This document shows, piece after piece, positions 9,407-18,216 of a DNA stretch of 64,000 nt. The DNA is from Methylocella sp. (GTDB lineage Bacteria > Pseudomonadota > Alphaproteobacteria > Rhizobiales > Beijerinckiaceae): NCBI GenBank assembly GCA_037200525.1, contig JBBCGG010000001.1, positions 2,522,501 to 2,586,500 of the forward strand. The letters run 5' to 3'. How positions within the stretch are numbered: the stretch's first letter is position 1; each line of letters opens with the position of its first letter. The translations under genes and the position numbers were made by a program. The notes under the pieces are model-generated. The model searched no databases, had not been told where the DNA came from, and worked only from the letters and a program-made list of their open reading frames with translations.

Positions 9407-10270
9407 TCACTTTTCGGATTTCTTGCCGTCCTTTGACGCCGCGTCTTTCGCGATCTGATGGTATTTGCGCCTAATCTCGTCCAAATCGACGGAGGGCTTA
9501 GGAAAACGCATGCCAAGATCTTCCATCGCATCGGCGACGATCTGCGAGACGGCCAGATCGCGAAACCATTTATGGTTCGCCGGCAGGACGTACCAGGGCG
9601 CAAGCTTTGTGCTTGTCGCGCCGAGCCCCTCCTCAAAAGCGTCGACGTAATTGTCCCAGAACGGCTGCTCCGAATAGTCGGATTCGCTGATCTTCCAATT
9701 GCGCTCGGGATCGCTCAATCGCTTCTCGAAACGGGCAAGCTGCTCATCCTTGCTGATATGAAGGAAGAACTTCAAAATCACCGCTCCATTGTCGATGAGC
9801 AAGGTCTCGAAATTGCGAATATTTGCGCAGCGCTGGGCGAAGGTCTCTTTATCGATGGTTTTATGGGCCCAAGGCACGAACAGATCTTCGTAATGAGAAC
9901 GGTTGAAGATCGCCGCCCAGCCGTTCGCGGGGGCGTGCGGATGCACTCGCCAGAGGAAGTCATGCGCGAGCTCTTCAGGCGTTGGCTCTTTGAAGCTGGT
10001 GACGATGACGCCTTGTGGGTTGAAGGCGGCGAAGACGCGGCCGACGACGCCATCCTTTCCCGCCGCGTCGCTGCCTTGCAAGATGATGAGCAAGGAATGC
10101 CTCTTCTCGGCATACATCAGCGACTGCAGATGGGCGAGTTTCCGGCGATATTCCTCAGTGGCTTCGGCCGCCTCCTGCTTCGAGCCGCACCCCGCAGCAT
10201 AGGCCGGATCGCGGTCCTTCAGCTTTAGCTTGGTTGCAGCATCGACATAGAATGTCTTGCGATAATCCAT
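9407..10270 (-). CDS. Polyphosphate kinase 2 family protein
   Basis: A PPK2-fold kinase of about 287 residues. It has the P-loop ILQGSDAAGKDG, the lid region FLWRVHPHAPANGWAAIFNRSHYEDL, FFLHISKDEQLARFEKRLSDP and WKISESDYSEQPFWDNY, all diagnostic of the family that uses polyphosphate to phosphorylate nucleotides (or the reverse). The start is chosen at the second ATG because GGAGGCGGAAAT precedes it directly; an upstream ATG would add 12 residues. The class (I, II or III) is not decided here, though the short length and single domain are typical of class I or III enzymes. Cytoplasmic. Confidence 0.88.
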   Translation of the reverse strand: MDYRKTFYVDAATKLKLKDRDPAYAAGCGSKQEAAEATEEYRRKLAHLQSLMYAEKRHSLLIILQGSDAAGKDGVVGRVFAAFNPQGVIVTSFKEPTPEELAHDFLWRVHPHAPANGWAAIFNRSHYEDLFVPWAHKTIDKETFAQRCANIRNFETLLIDNGAVILKFFLHISKDEQLARFEKRLSDPERNWKISESDYSEQPFWDNYVDAFEEGLGATSTKLAPWYVLPANHKWFRDLAVSQIVADAMEDLGMRFPKPSVDLDEIRRKYHQIAKDAASKDGKKSEK

Positions 10271-10535
10271 ATTTCCGCCTCCGATTTCGCGGGAAAAATC
10301 CGTCAATTCGAGTTAGCATGACTAAGGCGGCGTCTGCACAGCTATCTTGATGGCGAGGCATTTATCGAGGGGGCGAAGCGTGCGGAGCTAGTCAGGCGTT
10401 CCTCGCGCAGAATGAAACTACGCGCATCGGGGTTCGATCTTGCTTCCGCAAGCCGCCATTTTGACAAGCGCGGCGGCGCTGCATCCCGTTCTCGCCTTCG
10501 GCGCATCGCAGAATCGTTCTTAGGCGGGGGAAAAA

Positions 10536-11981
10536 ATGAAGGTCGGCGAGATAACCGAAACGGCACCGCAGGATGACGAGAAACTTCTCGCTCGAATTGC
10601 GCTTCGCTTCGCTGCCTGGTCGCAACGTTGGTTTCCGGACGCATTCGTCTTTGCGGCAATCGCCGTCGTGGTCGTCGCTACGGCGGCGATGCTGAACGGG
10701 GCGTCTTTTCAACTCGTCGCAAAATCTTTTGGCGACGGCTTCTGGAGCCTCATTCCATTCACCCTGCAGCAGGTGATGGTAGTCGTAAGCGGCTACATCA
10801 TAGCAAGTTCGCTGCCGATGGCGCGCCTGATCGATAAGATTGCCGCGCTGCCGTCCGGCGGACGCAGCGCGATAGCCTTCATCGCCGTCATGACCATGTT
10901 TTTGTCACTCATCAATTGGGCGCTCAGCCTGATCTTTGGCGGTCTGCTCGCGCGCGCAACCGCACAGCGGACAGAGCTCAAGATGGATTATCGCGCCGCG
11001 GGAGCCGCCGCCTATCTCGGCCTGGGCTGCACCTGGGCCTTGGGCCTTAGCTCTTCGGCCGCGCAATTGCAGGCGAACGCCAGCGCGATGCCAAAGCCGC
11101 TTCTTCAAATTACAGGCGTAATCCCCTTCACGCAGACCATCTTTCTTTGGCAATCAGGGATTATGCTCGCAGTTTTGATGATTGTTTCGACGGCGATCGC
11201 ATTCTGGTCAGCCCCGTCGGAATCGCACGCGATGACCGCCGCGATGATGGGAGTCGACGTCAAGACCAAGCTGGAGCCGCTTCCGCCGCGCGAGCGCCCC
11301 GGCGAATGGCTGGAATATAGTCCGATCCTAACCCTTCTGCTGTTCGCTCTCGGAGCCGGCTGGCTAGTGGAGGAATTTGCCGGCAAAGATCCGATTTTGG
11401 CGATTTCCAACCTCAACACCTATAACTTCGCGCTATTGATGTTTGGCCTGTTGCTGCATTGGCGTCCGAGAAGCTTCCTCAACGCGGCGGCGAAGGCGGC
11501 GCCCGCAACGGTTGGGATATTGATGCAGTTTCCCCTCTACGGCGGCGTTGCGGCGATCCTGACGGGCGCTGTCGGATTTGCGGGAAATTCGCTCGCGCTG
11601 CGGCTCGCGGAATTTTTCGCCAGCGTCAATACCAAGGAAAGCTTTCCGGTCGTCATGGGGCTCTATTCCGCGGCGCTAGGCTTCTTTATTCCGTCCGGCG
11701 GCGGCAAATGGGTGCTGGAGGCGCCATATGTCATGCAGACGGCAAAGGAGCTGAAAGTTCATCTTGGCTGGGCTGTTCAGGTCTACAATTCCGCTGAGGC
11801 GCTGCCCAATCTGATCAATCCCTTTTTCATGCTGCCGCTGCTTGGCGTGCTGGGGATCAAAGCCAGAGAAATCGTCGGCTTCACGGCTTTGCAATTGGCG
11901 TTTCACCTGCCGATCGTGCTTTTTATGCTCTGGGCGTTCGCCGGCACGCTCACCTACGCGCCGCCGGTCATTCCGCAGTGA
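10536..11981 (+). CDS. atoE: AtoE-type short-chain fatty acid transporter
   Basis: A 481-residue polytopic membrane protein matching the AtoE family: RFAAWSQRWFPDAFVFA at the N-terminus, NWALSLIFGGLLAR, the conserved YLGLGCTWALGLSSSAAQLQA (membrane segment followed by a polar loop), YGGVAAILTGAV and FIPSGGGKWVLEAPYVM near the C-terminus. Family members import short-chain fatty acids such as acetoacetate or butyrate. A GGCGGGGGAAAAA ribosome site precedes the ATG. There are no ato-type CoA transferase or thiolase genes next to it, so its substrate here is inferred from the family alone. Confidence 0.85.
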   Translation: MKVGEITETAPQDDEKLLARIALRFAAWSQRWFPDAFVFAAIAVVVVATAAMLNGASFQLVAKSFGDGFWSLIPFTLQQVMVVVSGYIIASSLPMARLIDKIAALPSGGRSAIAFIAVMTMFLSLINWALSLIFGGLLARATAQRTELKMDYRAAGAAAYLGLGCTWALGLSSSAAQLQANASAMPKPLLQITGVIPFTQTIFLWQSGIMLAVLMIVSTAIAFWSAPSESHAMTAAMMGVDVKTKLEPLPPRERPGEWLEYSPILTLLLFALGAGWLVEEFAGKDPILAISNLNTYNFALLMFGLLLHWRPRSFLNAAAKAAPATVGILMQFPLYGGVAAILTGAVGFAGNSLALRLAEFFASVNTKESFPVVMGLYSAALGFFIPSGGGKWVLEAPYVMQTAKELKVHLGWAVQVYNSAEALPNLINPFFMLPLLGVLGIKAREIVGFTALQLAFHLPIVLFMLWAFAGTLTYAPPVIPQ

Positions 11982-12140
11982 GGCGGCGACAGGTTCTGGC
12001 GTGCGATCCTTTACGGGTGGAGGGGTCTCGCGTTAACTGCGGAAAAACGTGCGGCGTTTCAGAGCATCGGGGAGATTCGCTTTGGGAATTGGCTGGATCG
12101 ATGATCTTGAGAAGCGCGAGCCAAGCGTTGCCCCAGGCGT

Positions 12141-13097
12141 ATGCTCATGAGCGGTCGGGAATTATTGACCAGGCGCCGTCTGGCGCTCGGCGGTTTTTGC
12201 CTCTGCTGTTTGCCGGCGTTTCCGATGCGGGCGTTTGCTGCGGATGGCCCGTTTGCGACGGAAGAAGTCGCCGAAGGCATCCACATACGCCGCGGCTTCG
12301 ATCAAGATGCGACCGCGTCAAATGAAGACGCAATAGCAAATATCGGCTTCATCATTGGCCGCGATGGCGTCCTTGTCACCGACCCGGGCGGAAGCCTGAC
12401 CGATGGCGAAAATTTGAGAGCCACGATCCGGCAAAAGACGCAAGCGCCCATCAAATATGTGGTGATGACCCATATTCATCCCGATCACATTTTCGGCGCA
12501 GGCGCGTTTCTGCAGGACGCCCCGATTTTTGTCGGGCATCGCCGTCTCAAGGAAGCAATGTTGCAGCGCGGCGAATTTTACCGCGGCGTCCTCGCTGACC
12601 TAATGGGAGCGGAGCGAGCCGGAGCCTTGGTGCAGCCCACAATGGAGGTGCGCGATGCGGTCGAGATCTATCTTGGCGATCGCGTCATAAGCGCCCATGC
12701 TCATGGCGCGGCCCATACCACCAACGATTTAAGCTTGTTCGATAAAAAGACTGGCACGCTGTTGCCGGCGGACTTGGTTTTTGTCAAGCGCGCGCCCTCG
12801 CTGGATGGTTCATTGCAGGGTTGGTTGAAGGAACTGGCGCGCCTGAAACAGATTGACGCGTCGCGCGCCGTGCCGGGCCACGGGCCGGTTTCAGTCGCTT
12901 GGCCGGCCGGCGCCGACGACATCGATCGCTATTTGACCGCATTGTTGCAAGAAACCCGGCGGGCCGTCGCAGATGGCGTCGATATTGAAGCCGCCGCCAA
13001 AACCGTCGGCCAATCCGAAGCTGGCAATTGGACGCTTTTCGATGATTATAACAGCCGCAATGTCATTGAGGCCTATAAAGAGCTGGAATGGCAATGA
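12141..13097 (+). CDS. Quinoprotein relay system zinc metallohydrolase (MBL fold), exported
   Basis: An exported metallo-beta-lactamase fold protein, 318 residues. The N-terminus has a twin-arginine-like signal (LLTRRRLALGGFCLCC ... AFA). Metal ligands are seen in the HxHxDH motif THIHPDHIFGAG, in HAHGAAHTTND and in the C-terminal PGHGPV. The next two genes encode the SoxYZ-like carrier and the CxxCW protein, which is the known three-part quinoprotein relay set; on that basis I assign it to the relay system zinc metallohydrolase family rather than a generic MBL hydrolase. The family is linked to PQQ- or lanthanide-dependent alcohol dehydrogenases, but its reaction is not established. Two ATGs two codons apart could both start it. 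Confidence 0.82.
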   Translation: MLMSGRELLTRRRLALGGFCLCCLPAFPMRAFAADGPFATEEVAEGIHIRRGFDQDATASNEDAIANIGFIIGRDGVLVTDPGGSLTDGENLRATIRQKTQAPIKYVVMTHIHPDHIFGAGAFLQDAPIFVGHRRLKEAMLQRGEFYRGVLADLMGAERAGALVQPTMEVRDAVEIYLGDRVISAHAHGAAHTTNDLSLFDKKTGTLLPADLVFVKRAPSLDGSLQGWLKELARLKQIDASRAVPGHGPVSVAWPAGADDIDRYLTALLQETRRAVADGVDIEAAAKTVGQSEAGNWTLFDDYNSRNVIEAYKELEWQ

Positions 13098-13125
13098 TGC
13101 GCGGGACGTCCTGGGAGGAAGGTTC

Positions 13126-13926
13126 ATGAATCACTGGCTGCGACTGACTCTGATCGGCGCGCTGTTCCTGCCCCTCGCGGCTCGCGCGGATGACGACGCG
13201 GCGGCGCGCGCCTCCCGCTGGGAGGGTTTGCGGCATGACCTCTTCGGCGATAGGCAGGTGCGCGATGGCGCCGACAAGATCATATTGGACGCTCCCAATC
13301 GCGCCGAAGATGCAGCGCTGGTGCCGGTGACGATCACGGTCGCCAACCCCAAAGATGTGCGCGGCGTCTATCTGGTGATCGACGATAATCCGGCCCCTAT
13401 GGCGGCCCACGTCAAGTTTGGACCAGCGGGCGACCCGCAGATGCTGAAGCTTCGGGTTCGGGTCAATCAATACACAATCATGCACGCGATCGAAGAAACC
13501 AACGACGGCGATCTTTACGAAACCGCTCGGTTTGTGAAAGCGTCGGGCGGCTGCTCGGCTCCGGCCGGAGCCTATGACGAGCAGGCTCTGAGCGACGTCG
13601 GACAAATGAAGTTTCGCATAGCGAAGACGCTTAACCAAGACGCCTCCGTCGAGGCGCAACTGCTGATTCGCCATCCAAATTTCAACGGCATGCAAATGGA
13701 TCTGACGACGCGAGGCTATACGCCGGCGCGCTTTTTGAAGACCATAACGGCCACCTATAATGGCGAGAAGGTATGGGACATCGACAGCGATATTTCCTTA
13801 TCGACCGATCCGGCGATTACATTCCTTGTGAAGCCGCAAAAGAAAGGGACGTTGGCGGTCACGGCGAAAGACAGCGATGATGTCGTCTTTGAGCAGAGTT
13901 TCGATCTCAACCAACCGGGAAGCTGA
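13126..13926 (+). CDS. Quinoprotein dehydrogenase-associated SoxYZ-like carrier protein
   Basis: A periplasmic protein of 266 residues starting with a Sec signal (NHWLRLTLIGALFLPLAARA). The first part resembles SoxY, with the typical KDVRGVYLVIDDNPAPMAAH strand pair and a cysteine in SGGCSAPA at the position of the carrier cysteine region; the second part resembles SoxZ (LIRHPNFNGMQMD, a SoxZ-type HPM/HPN signature). This fused SoxYZ-like architecture is known from clusters of PQQ-dependent dehydrogenases. A GGGAGGAAGG ribosome site lies 5 bases before the ATG. It follows the metallohydrolase by 28 bases and touches the CxxCW gene, so the three form an operon. Confidence 0.85.
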   Translation: MNHWLRLTLIGALFLPLAARADDDAAARASRWEGLRHDLFGDRQVRDGADKIILDAPNRAEDAALVPVTITVANPKDVRGVYLVIDDNPAPMAAHVKFGPAGDPQMLKLRVRVNQYTIMHAIEETNDGDLYETARFVKASGGCSAPAGAYDEQALSDVGQMKFRIAKTLNQDASVEAQLLIRHPNFNGMQMDLTTRGYTPARFLKTITATYNGEKVWDIDSDISLSTDPAITFLVKPQKKGTLAVTAKDSDDVVFEQSFDLNQPGS

Positions 13927-13927
13927 G

Positions 13928-14485
13928 ATGCGATTTCCGCATGTTTTGATGCTGGCCGCGCTGATCGGCGTGAGCGGCGCGGCATTGGCGCAGACGCCGG
14001 AGCCGCAGGGTTTTTGGACCGGGGCCATGCATGGCGCAACGCCGGCGGCTCTCACCGGCGGCCGCGTCGTCCACACCACTGAATTGATCGGTATTTTGAA
14101 GGGCGGGGGCGTCGCCTTGGTCGATGTTTCGGAGGCTCCGAGCCGGCCCGCCAATCTTGCGCCTGATGCGGTATGGACGCCAGCGCCACATCGAAACATC
14201 GCGGGCAGCGTCTGGATTCCGGGCGCCGGAGCCGGAGAGCTTGCCGATGGCCTGAGCGCCTTCTTTCTCGGGCGCCTAGCCAGGTTGGCGGGCGATGATG
14301 CGGCGCATCCGATCGTATTTTATTGCCACCCGAACTGCTGGGGAAGCTGGAACGCGGCCAAGCGCGCGATCAAGTTCGGCTATCAAAATGTCTATTGGTA
14401 TCCAGACGGGATCGAAGGATGGCAGGACGCAGAACAGCCGCTTGCGCCCGCAAAGCCCGAGGGCGTCGAAAACGCGGGCGGCTGA
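13928..14485 (+). CDS. PQQ-dependent catabolism-associated CxxCW motif protein (rhodanese-like)
   Basis: A periplasmic rhodanese-like protein of 185 residues with signal peptide RFPHVLMLAALIGVSGAALA. The active loop reads FYCHPNCWGSWNAAKRA, i.e. the CxxCW motif that names the family, and it also has LVDVSEAPSRP and GYQNVYWYPDGIEGWQ, which match the C-terminal half of rhodanese domains. It starts one base after the stop of the SoxYZ-like gene (TGAGATG), so translation is likely coupled. Family knowledge places it in PQQ-dependent alcohol oxidation clusters; no dehydrogenase gene is next to it here. Confidence 0.87.
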   Translation: MRFPHVLMLAALIGVSGAALAQTPEPQGFWTGAMHGATPAALTGGRVVHTTELIGILKGGGVALVDVSEAPSRPANLAPDAVWTPAPHRNIAGSVWIPGAGAGELADGLSAFFLGRLARLAGDDAAHPIVFYCHPNCWGSWNAAKRAIKFGYQNVYWYPDGIEGWQDAEQPLAPAKPEGVENAGG

Positions 14486-14563
14486 CAAGCAAAAAGGCAA
14501 AAGCGTTCTGGGCCGATTTGAGGATTGAGACAGGCCAATTTTCGGCCGCCTTGCCTGGATTTC

Positions 14564-14599
14564 GATCTCTCTATAGCATTAGATCTCTCTATAGCATTA
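14564..14599. repeat. Two tandem copies of an 18-bp unit
   Basis: GATCTCTCTATAGCATTA occurs twice in direct, exact succession in the gap between the CxxCW gene and the carbonic anhydrase. The unit contains TATAGC, so the repeat could duplicate a promoter element or a binding site. No other copy seen in the window. Confidence 0.95.
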
Positions 14600-14717
14600 A
14601 AAGAGCTTGTCAGGCGGAGCGGATATTCCGTCTACGGGTCTTGCCGACGCACAGCGCTCAATCGGGACATCCCCGGTTAGCCGGAGCGCATCTTTCCGCC
14701 AAGCATGAGTTGCATCA

Positions 14718-15446
14718 ATGTCTGAACCGATGACGCCAAAGGCTGAGGCGTCGAGTGGCCGCCAATTGCTGCCGGAGCGGCTCGTCTCCGGCTATGAGGC
14801 CTTTCTTGAGGGCAGGTTTGCGCGAGAGCATGATCGCTTCCAACATTTGGCCAAGGCCGGGCAGAACCCTCGCATTTTGCTGATTGGATGCTGCGATTCC
14901 CGGGTGTCGCCGGAAGTGATTTTCGACGCCGGCCCGGGCGAGATTTTTGTCGTCCGCAACGTCGCCAATCTGGTTCCGCCCTATGCGCCAAATGATGATC
15001 TGCACGGCACTTCGGCGGCTCTCGAATATGCTGTGTTGGGATTGCGCGTTGAGCACATCGTGCTCCTCGGGCATGCGCGCTGCGGCGGCGTTCGCGCCTA
15101 CGCGGAGAGCGATTTGGACCCTTACCAGAAGCCGCTCTCGGCTGGCGATTTCATCGGCAAGTGGATCAGCTTGATCGCGCCGGCGGCAGCCAAAGTCGGC
15201 CCGGCGACGCTGCCTCTCGATGAATATTCCGAACGTCTGGCGCTGGCTTCAATCATTCAAGGTCTCGCAAATCTGCGCACCTTTCCTTCTATCGCCACGC
15301 TCGAGAAGCGCGGCATGCTGCATCTGCACGGCGCCTATTTCGGCATTCTGGAAGGAAAGCTTCTGGCGCTCGACGAGGCTACCGGCCGCTTCGCGCCCGT
15401 TTCCGAAAACGTTCACGCTGCAGCTATAGCTGCCCCGCGGTTCTGA
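14718..15446 (+). CDS. Beta-class carbonic anhydrase
   Basis: A 242-residue beta carbonic anhydrase. The zinc ligands and catalytic dyad are visible: CCDSRVSPE with C59, D60 and R62, and GHARCGG with H119 and C122. The interface and product-site segments GEIFVVRNVANLVPP and GTSAALEYAVLGLRVEHIV are intact. The enzyme interconverts CO2 and bicarbonate in the cytoplasm, which would suit carboxylation or CO2 from C1 oxidation. There is no signal peptide. An ATG 12 bases downstream is an alternative start. The tandem 18-bp repeat lies about 120 bases upstream. Confidence 0.92.
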   Translation: MSEPMTPKAEASSGRQLLPERLVSGYEAFLEGRFAREHDRFQHLAKAGQNPRILLIGCCDSRVSPEVIFDAGPGEIFVVRNVANLVPPYAPNDDLHGTSAALEYAVLGLRVEHIVLLGHARCGGVRAYAESDLDPYQKPLSAGDFIGKWISLIAPAAAKVGPATLPLDEYSERLALASIIQGLANLRTFPSIATLEKRGMLHLHGAYFGILEGKLLALDEATGRFAPVSENVHAAAIAAPRF

Positions 15447-15666
15447 CGCCGGAAACGGAATCTGTGAAAAAAGCGCCGGTCGGACCTCTTTAATCCCCAG
15501 AATCCTCGCCGGATTAATCGACCTCGCGAACCCAGAGCGGTTCGCGGCGAAAAAAGGGAAAAAGCGCTGTTGCGCAGGTCCCCGAAGAGGGCCATTCTCA
15601 TGATAGGTCGTTGCGCCTCGAAAGCGCCAAAATCAAAGAGACCAAAAAGTTGAATAGGAGGAAAAA

Positions 15667-16098
15667 ATGACAATTGCTCGCATTCTGGCGACCAAAGGGC
15701 GTCACGTGAGCACCACCCAGGCGCATCGGACATTGAGCGAAGCTCTGGCGCTCCTGGCGGCTCACAACATAGGCGCGCTCGTGGTGAGCGATTCCCAAGG
15801 CGCCGTCCTCGGCATTCTGTCCGAACGCGATATCGTTCGGGCCCTCGGCAAGGCTGGCGCCAGCGCGTTGGACGATGTTGTTTCAAAGCATATGACCGCA
15901 AAGGTCACGACCACCACCGAAGGCGAATGCGTCAGCGCGGCAATGGAGAAAATGACCAATCAGCGCTTCCGCCACTTGCCGGTGGTCAGCGAAGGGCGGC
16001 TTGTCGGCTTGGTATCGATCGGCGATTTGGTTAAGTATCGGCTCGCCGAGATGGAGCAGCAGCATCAGGCGATGCGGGAATATATTGCGACGGCTTGA
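15667..16098 (+). CDS. Stand-alone CBS-domain pair protein
   Basis: A 143-residue protein made of two CBS repeats: HRTLSEALALLAAHNIGALVV with GILSERDIVRALG, then CVSAAMEKMTNQRFRHLPVV with GLVSIGDLVKYRL. CBS pairs bind adenosine nucleotides and act as energy sensors, often on an unknown partner. An AGGAGGAAAAA ribosome site lies directly before the ATG. The C-terminal tail (AEMEQQHQAMREYIATA) is typical of alphaproteobacterial members. A strong hairpin closes the gene. Confidence 0.9.
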   Translation: MTIARILATKGRHVSTTQAHRTLSEALALLAAHNIGALVVSDSQGAVLGILSERDIVRALGKAGASALDDVVSKHMTAKVTTTTEGECVSAAMEKMTNQRFRHLPVVSEGRLVGLVSIGDLVKYRLAEMEQQHQAMREYIATA

Positions 16099-16152
16099 GC
16101 TGGTTGGAGCCTGCGGATAAGATCGTTGCGTCGGCGTATAAAGGGACTCGAG

Positions 16153-16182
16153 GCATGATCGCTCCCACAGCGGCGATCATGC
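16153..16182. terminator. Bidirectional hairpin between convergent genes
   Basis: A perfect 10-bp stem, GCATGATCGC and GCGATCATGC, with a 10-base loop, followed by TTT. It lies between the CBS gene and the convergent patatin gene, whose stop codon is two bases away, so it could end both transcripts. The T run is short. Confidence 0.65.
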
Positions 16183-16183
16183 T

Positions 16184-17305
16184 TTAGCGGGCGTCTTCGC
16201 TTGTTGGGGTTAAGGCGATCAACTCGCCGATTTCGGACATCATGCGGCGGGTCGCCTCGCGTCCGATCTCGATGAGTTCGTCGGCGCGATGAAAATCGAA
16301 AATGCCAACTCTGCTGACGCGCGCGTTGATGATCAGGTCAGGCGGGTCGCCCGCAAGGCGAGAGCGCGAAATCCGGCCCTGAGCGATATTAAATGCGTCC
16401 ATCATGGCGCTCCCGATGCCTGGAGCGCCGTCTTCGCGTTTTCCAAAATGCCGGCGCTGATCGCTTATGCCGCCAAAAAATCTTCCTTTGCGCCGTGAAT
16501 TCGGCTCTGCGGTCCCGGAGCTGAGGGCCTCGAGCGTAGGCTCGAGCGAGAGACGATCATTGATGACCGTGCCGCGAAACGCGGCATCGCCGATCAGATT
16601 GACCGCGAGGACGATTTCGGCTCCGAGCGCGCGGCAGACGGTGACCGGCACGGGGTTGACGAGCGCGCCGTCGAATAGCCAACGTCCATTGATGCGCACC
16701 GGCTCAAAAATTCCGGGCAGGGCGTAAGAGGCGCAAATAGCTTGCACGGCATCGCCCCTTGTCAGCCAGATCTCATGGCCGGTGCCAACTTCCGTCGCGA
16801 CAGCGCCAAAGCCCTTGCTGAACTCTTCAAGCCGCTGGCCGCCGAGCGCTTGAGCGAGCCGGCGCTTCAATCGTCCGCCGCTCAAAATGCCAACGCCCGA
16901 AAAAGATACATCCATCAAGCTGAACACGCTTTTTTTAGTGAGGCCTCGCGCAAACATTTCAATGGCCTCGAACTGATCGGCGGCATAGCAGCCGCCCACC
17001 ACCGCCCCGATTGAAGTGCCGGCGACAACCTCCGGATGGATGCCGTTCGCGCCAAGCTCAAGCAAGACGCCAATATGGGACCAGCCTCGCGCCGCGCCCG
17101 CGCCAAGCGCGATGCCGATTTTTGGTTGCGAGCGAGGTCGGGCCGACGCCTGAGCGGGCGCGGCTTGAGCTTCGCGGCCGTCAACCTGGGCATTCGCCTG
17201 ATTTCTCGAAGCCGGGGGCGTTTTGTCCAAGTCCTTGGTCCTCGCGAGTGCAGCGCGAATAAGCGTATCAGGTGCGGCGAACAGTGAATGTGGAGCTTTG
17301 AACAT
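16184..17305 (-). CDS. Patatin-like phospholipase (RssA-like)
   Basis: A patatin-fold lipid acyl hydrolase of about 373 residues. The oxyanion loop GIALGAGAARGWSHIG, the nucleophile elbow GTSIG and the catalytic aspartate in DGALVNPVP form the Ser-Asp dyad. A low-complexity Ala/Gln/Pro-rich stretch of about 60 residues precedes the domain. The start was set at the ATG with GGAG five bases upstream; a TTG seven codons earlier is less likely. Substrate unknown; bacterial members act at or near membranes. It lies upstream of nothing obvious in an operon sense, ending convergent with the CBS gene. Confidence 0.85.
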   Translation of the reverse strand: MFKAPHSLFAAPDTLIRAALARTKDLDKTPPASRNQANAQVDGREAQAAPAQASARPRSQPKIGIALGAGAARGWSHIGVLLELGANGIHPEVVAGTSIGAVVGGCYAADQFEAIEMFARGLTKKSVFSLMDVSFSGVGILSGGRLKRRLAQALGGQRLEEFSKGFGAVATEVGTGHEIWLTRGDAVQAICASYALPGIFEPVRINGRWLFDGALVNPVPVTVCRALGAEIVLAVNLIGDAAFRGTVINDRLSLEPTLEALSSGTAEPNSRRKGRFFGGISDQRRHFGKREDGAPGIGSAMMDAFNIAQGRISRSRLAGDPPDLIINARVSRVGIFDFHRADELIEIGREATRRMMSEIGELIALTPTSEDAR

Positions 17306-17481
17306 AAATACTCCGGTTATCGCCAATTATCCCTCTTTCAGAGTTGACAATTGTTGAAAGGAGCTGGGGTTCAAGGAAAACATGATCCGGCCAAGAAGGC
17401 GAGCGTAGCCAGGAAATTATAAGGTTTCGCTCTGAACGCAGATCGCGCCATCTGCGATCATCTCGCTTGTCAAAGCGAGCT

Positions 17482-17613
17482 CTAAATGATGTCCCGAAAA
17501 GGCGCAGAGACGGAGGCGCCAGCAGGCGTAAGCGCCGCAATGAGCAATATGATCACAACCAATATGATCACAACGATGAGTAAAAGCGCGTAGGCGAGAT
17601 AGACCTTTTTCAA
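17482..17613 (-). CDS. Small single-pass membrane peptide, 43 residues
   Basis: A short frame starting with TTG: KKVYLAYALLLIVV, then a repeated IILVV hydrophobic run, then a polar tail ending SAPFRDII. The prediction is a Lys-Lys N-terminus followed by one long transmembrane helix. GGGAGAAG sits 5 bases before the TTG, and the only nearby ATG opens a six-codon frame. The hydrophobic core is encoded by a 15-bp direct repeat (AATATGATCACAACC on the plus strand). No homologue recognised; the case rests on the ribosome site and the clean helix. Confidence 0.45.
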   Translation of the reverse strand: MKKVYLAYALLLIVVIILVVIILLIAALTPAGASVSAPFRDII

Positions 17614-17709
17614 CGAGCTTCTCCCTTCATCATTTCTTATTGATCATGCGCTCCCTTTGCCTGAATCTTTGTTATTTTTTAGAAATTCGCAACTTTTTGG
17701 CATCATGCG

Positions 17710-18135
17710 CTAGCCGAAGACAAGCGCGACTCCGCCTCCGATCGACGTGATTTTCCGGTAGAAGCAGGACCGCCGACCAGTGTGACAAGCGCCGCCGTCG
17801 CCTTGAGCGGCCACCATCAACAGCAGAGCATCCTGATCGCAATCGGTCCTGATCTCCGTCACTTTCTGAACTTGCCCGGACGTGTCGCCTTTGCGCCACA
17901 GGCTTTGTCGCGAGCGCGACCAATAATGCGCCTCGCCGGTCTCAATCGTTAGACGCAAGGCCTCGGCGTTCATATAAGCGACCATGAGGATCTGGCGATC
18001 GTCCGCCGCTTGCGTGACGCAGACGATCAATCCATCTGCATCGAAGCGCGGCGTAAAGGCGGCTCCCTCTTCCAGCTGATGTTTCAGGCTGTGTCCCGCA
18101 AGGACGCCGGGCGCATCGGATGCTGCGGTCTTCAT
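17710..18135 (-). CDS. hisI: Phosphoribosyl-AMP cyclohydrolase
   Basis: The stand-alone HisI enzyme of histidine synthesis, about 141 residues, opening the adenine ring of phosphoribosyl-AMP. Family motifs are present: [29 protein letters not shown]-like [18 protein letters not shown], the metal-binding [11 protein letters not shown], and the C-terminal [13 protein letters not shown] with its two conserved cysteines. It is the single-domain form usual in alphaproteobacteria (no HisE fusion). Start chosen at the internal ATG with GGGAGGA about 11 bases upstream; an upstream start would add a 20-residue extension. It follows folE on the same strand, 80 bases apart. Confidence 0.93.
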   Translation of the reverse strand: MKTAASDAPGVLAGHSLKHQLEEGAAFTPRFDADGLIVCVTQAADDRQILMVAYMNAEALRLTIETGEAHYWSRSRQSLWRKGDTSGQVQKVTEIRTDCDQDALLLMVAAQGDGGACHTGRRSCFYRKITSIGGGVALVFG

Positions 18136-18216
18136 GGCGGGATTTATCCTCCCATCGTCTTTGCGCCGGAATATCGACGCTGCGGATGAGGCCAAAACGC
18201 CGGTTTGCTTAAAGGC

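Noticed and set aside
9458-10228. Long plus-strand frame opposite PPK2
   Set aside because: Antisense of a gene with clear PPK2 motifs; no ribosome site.
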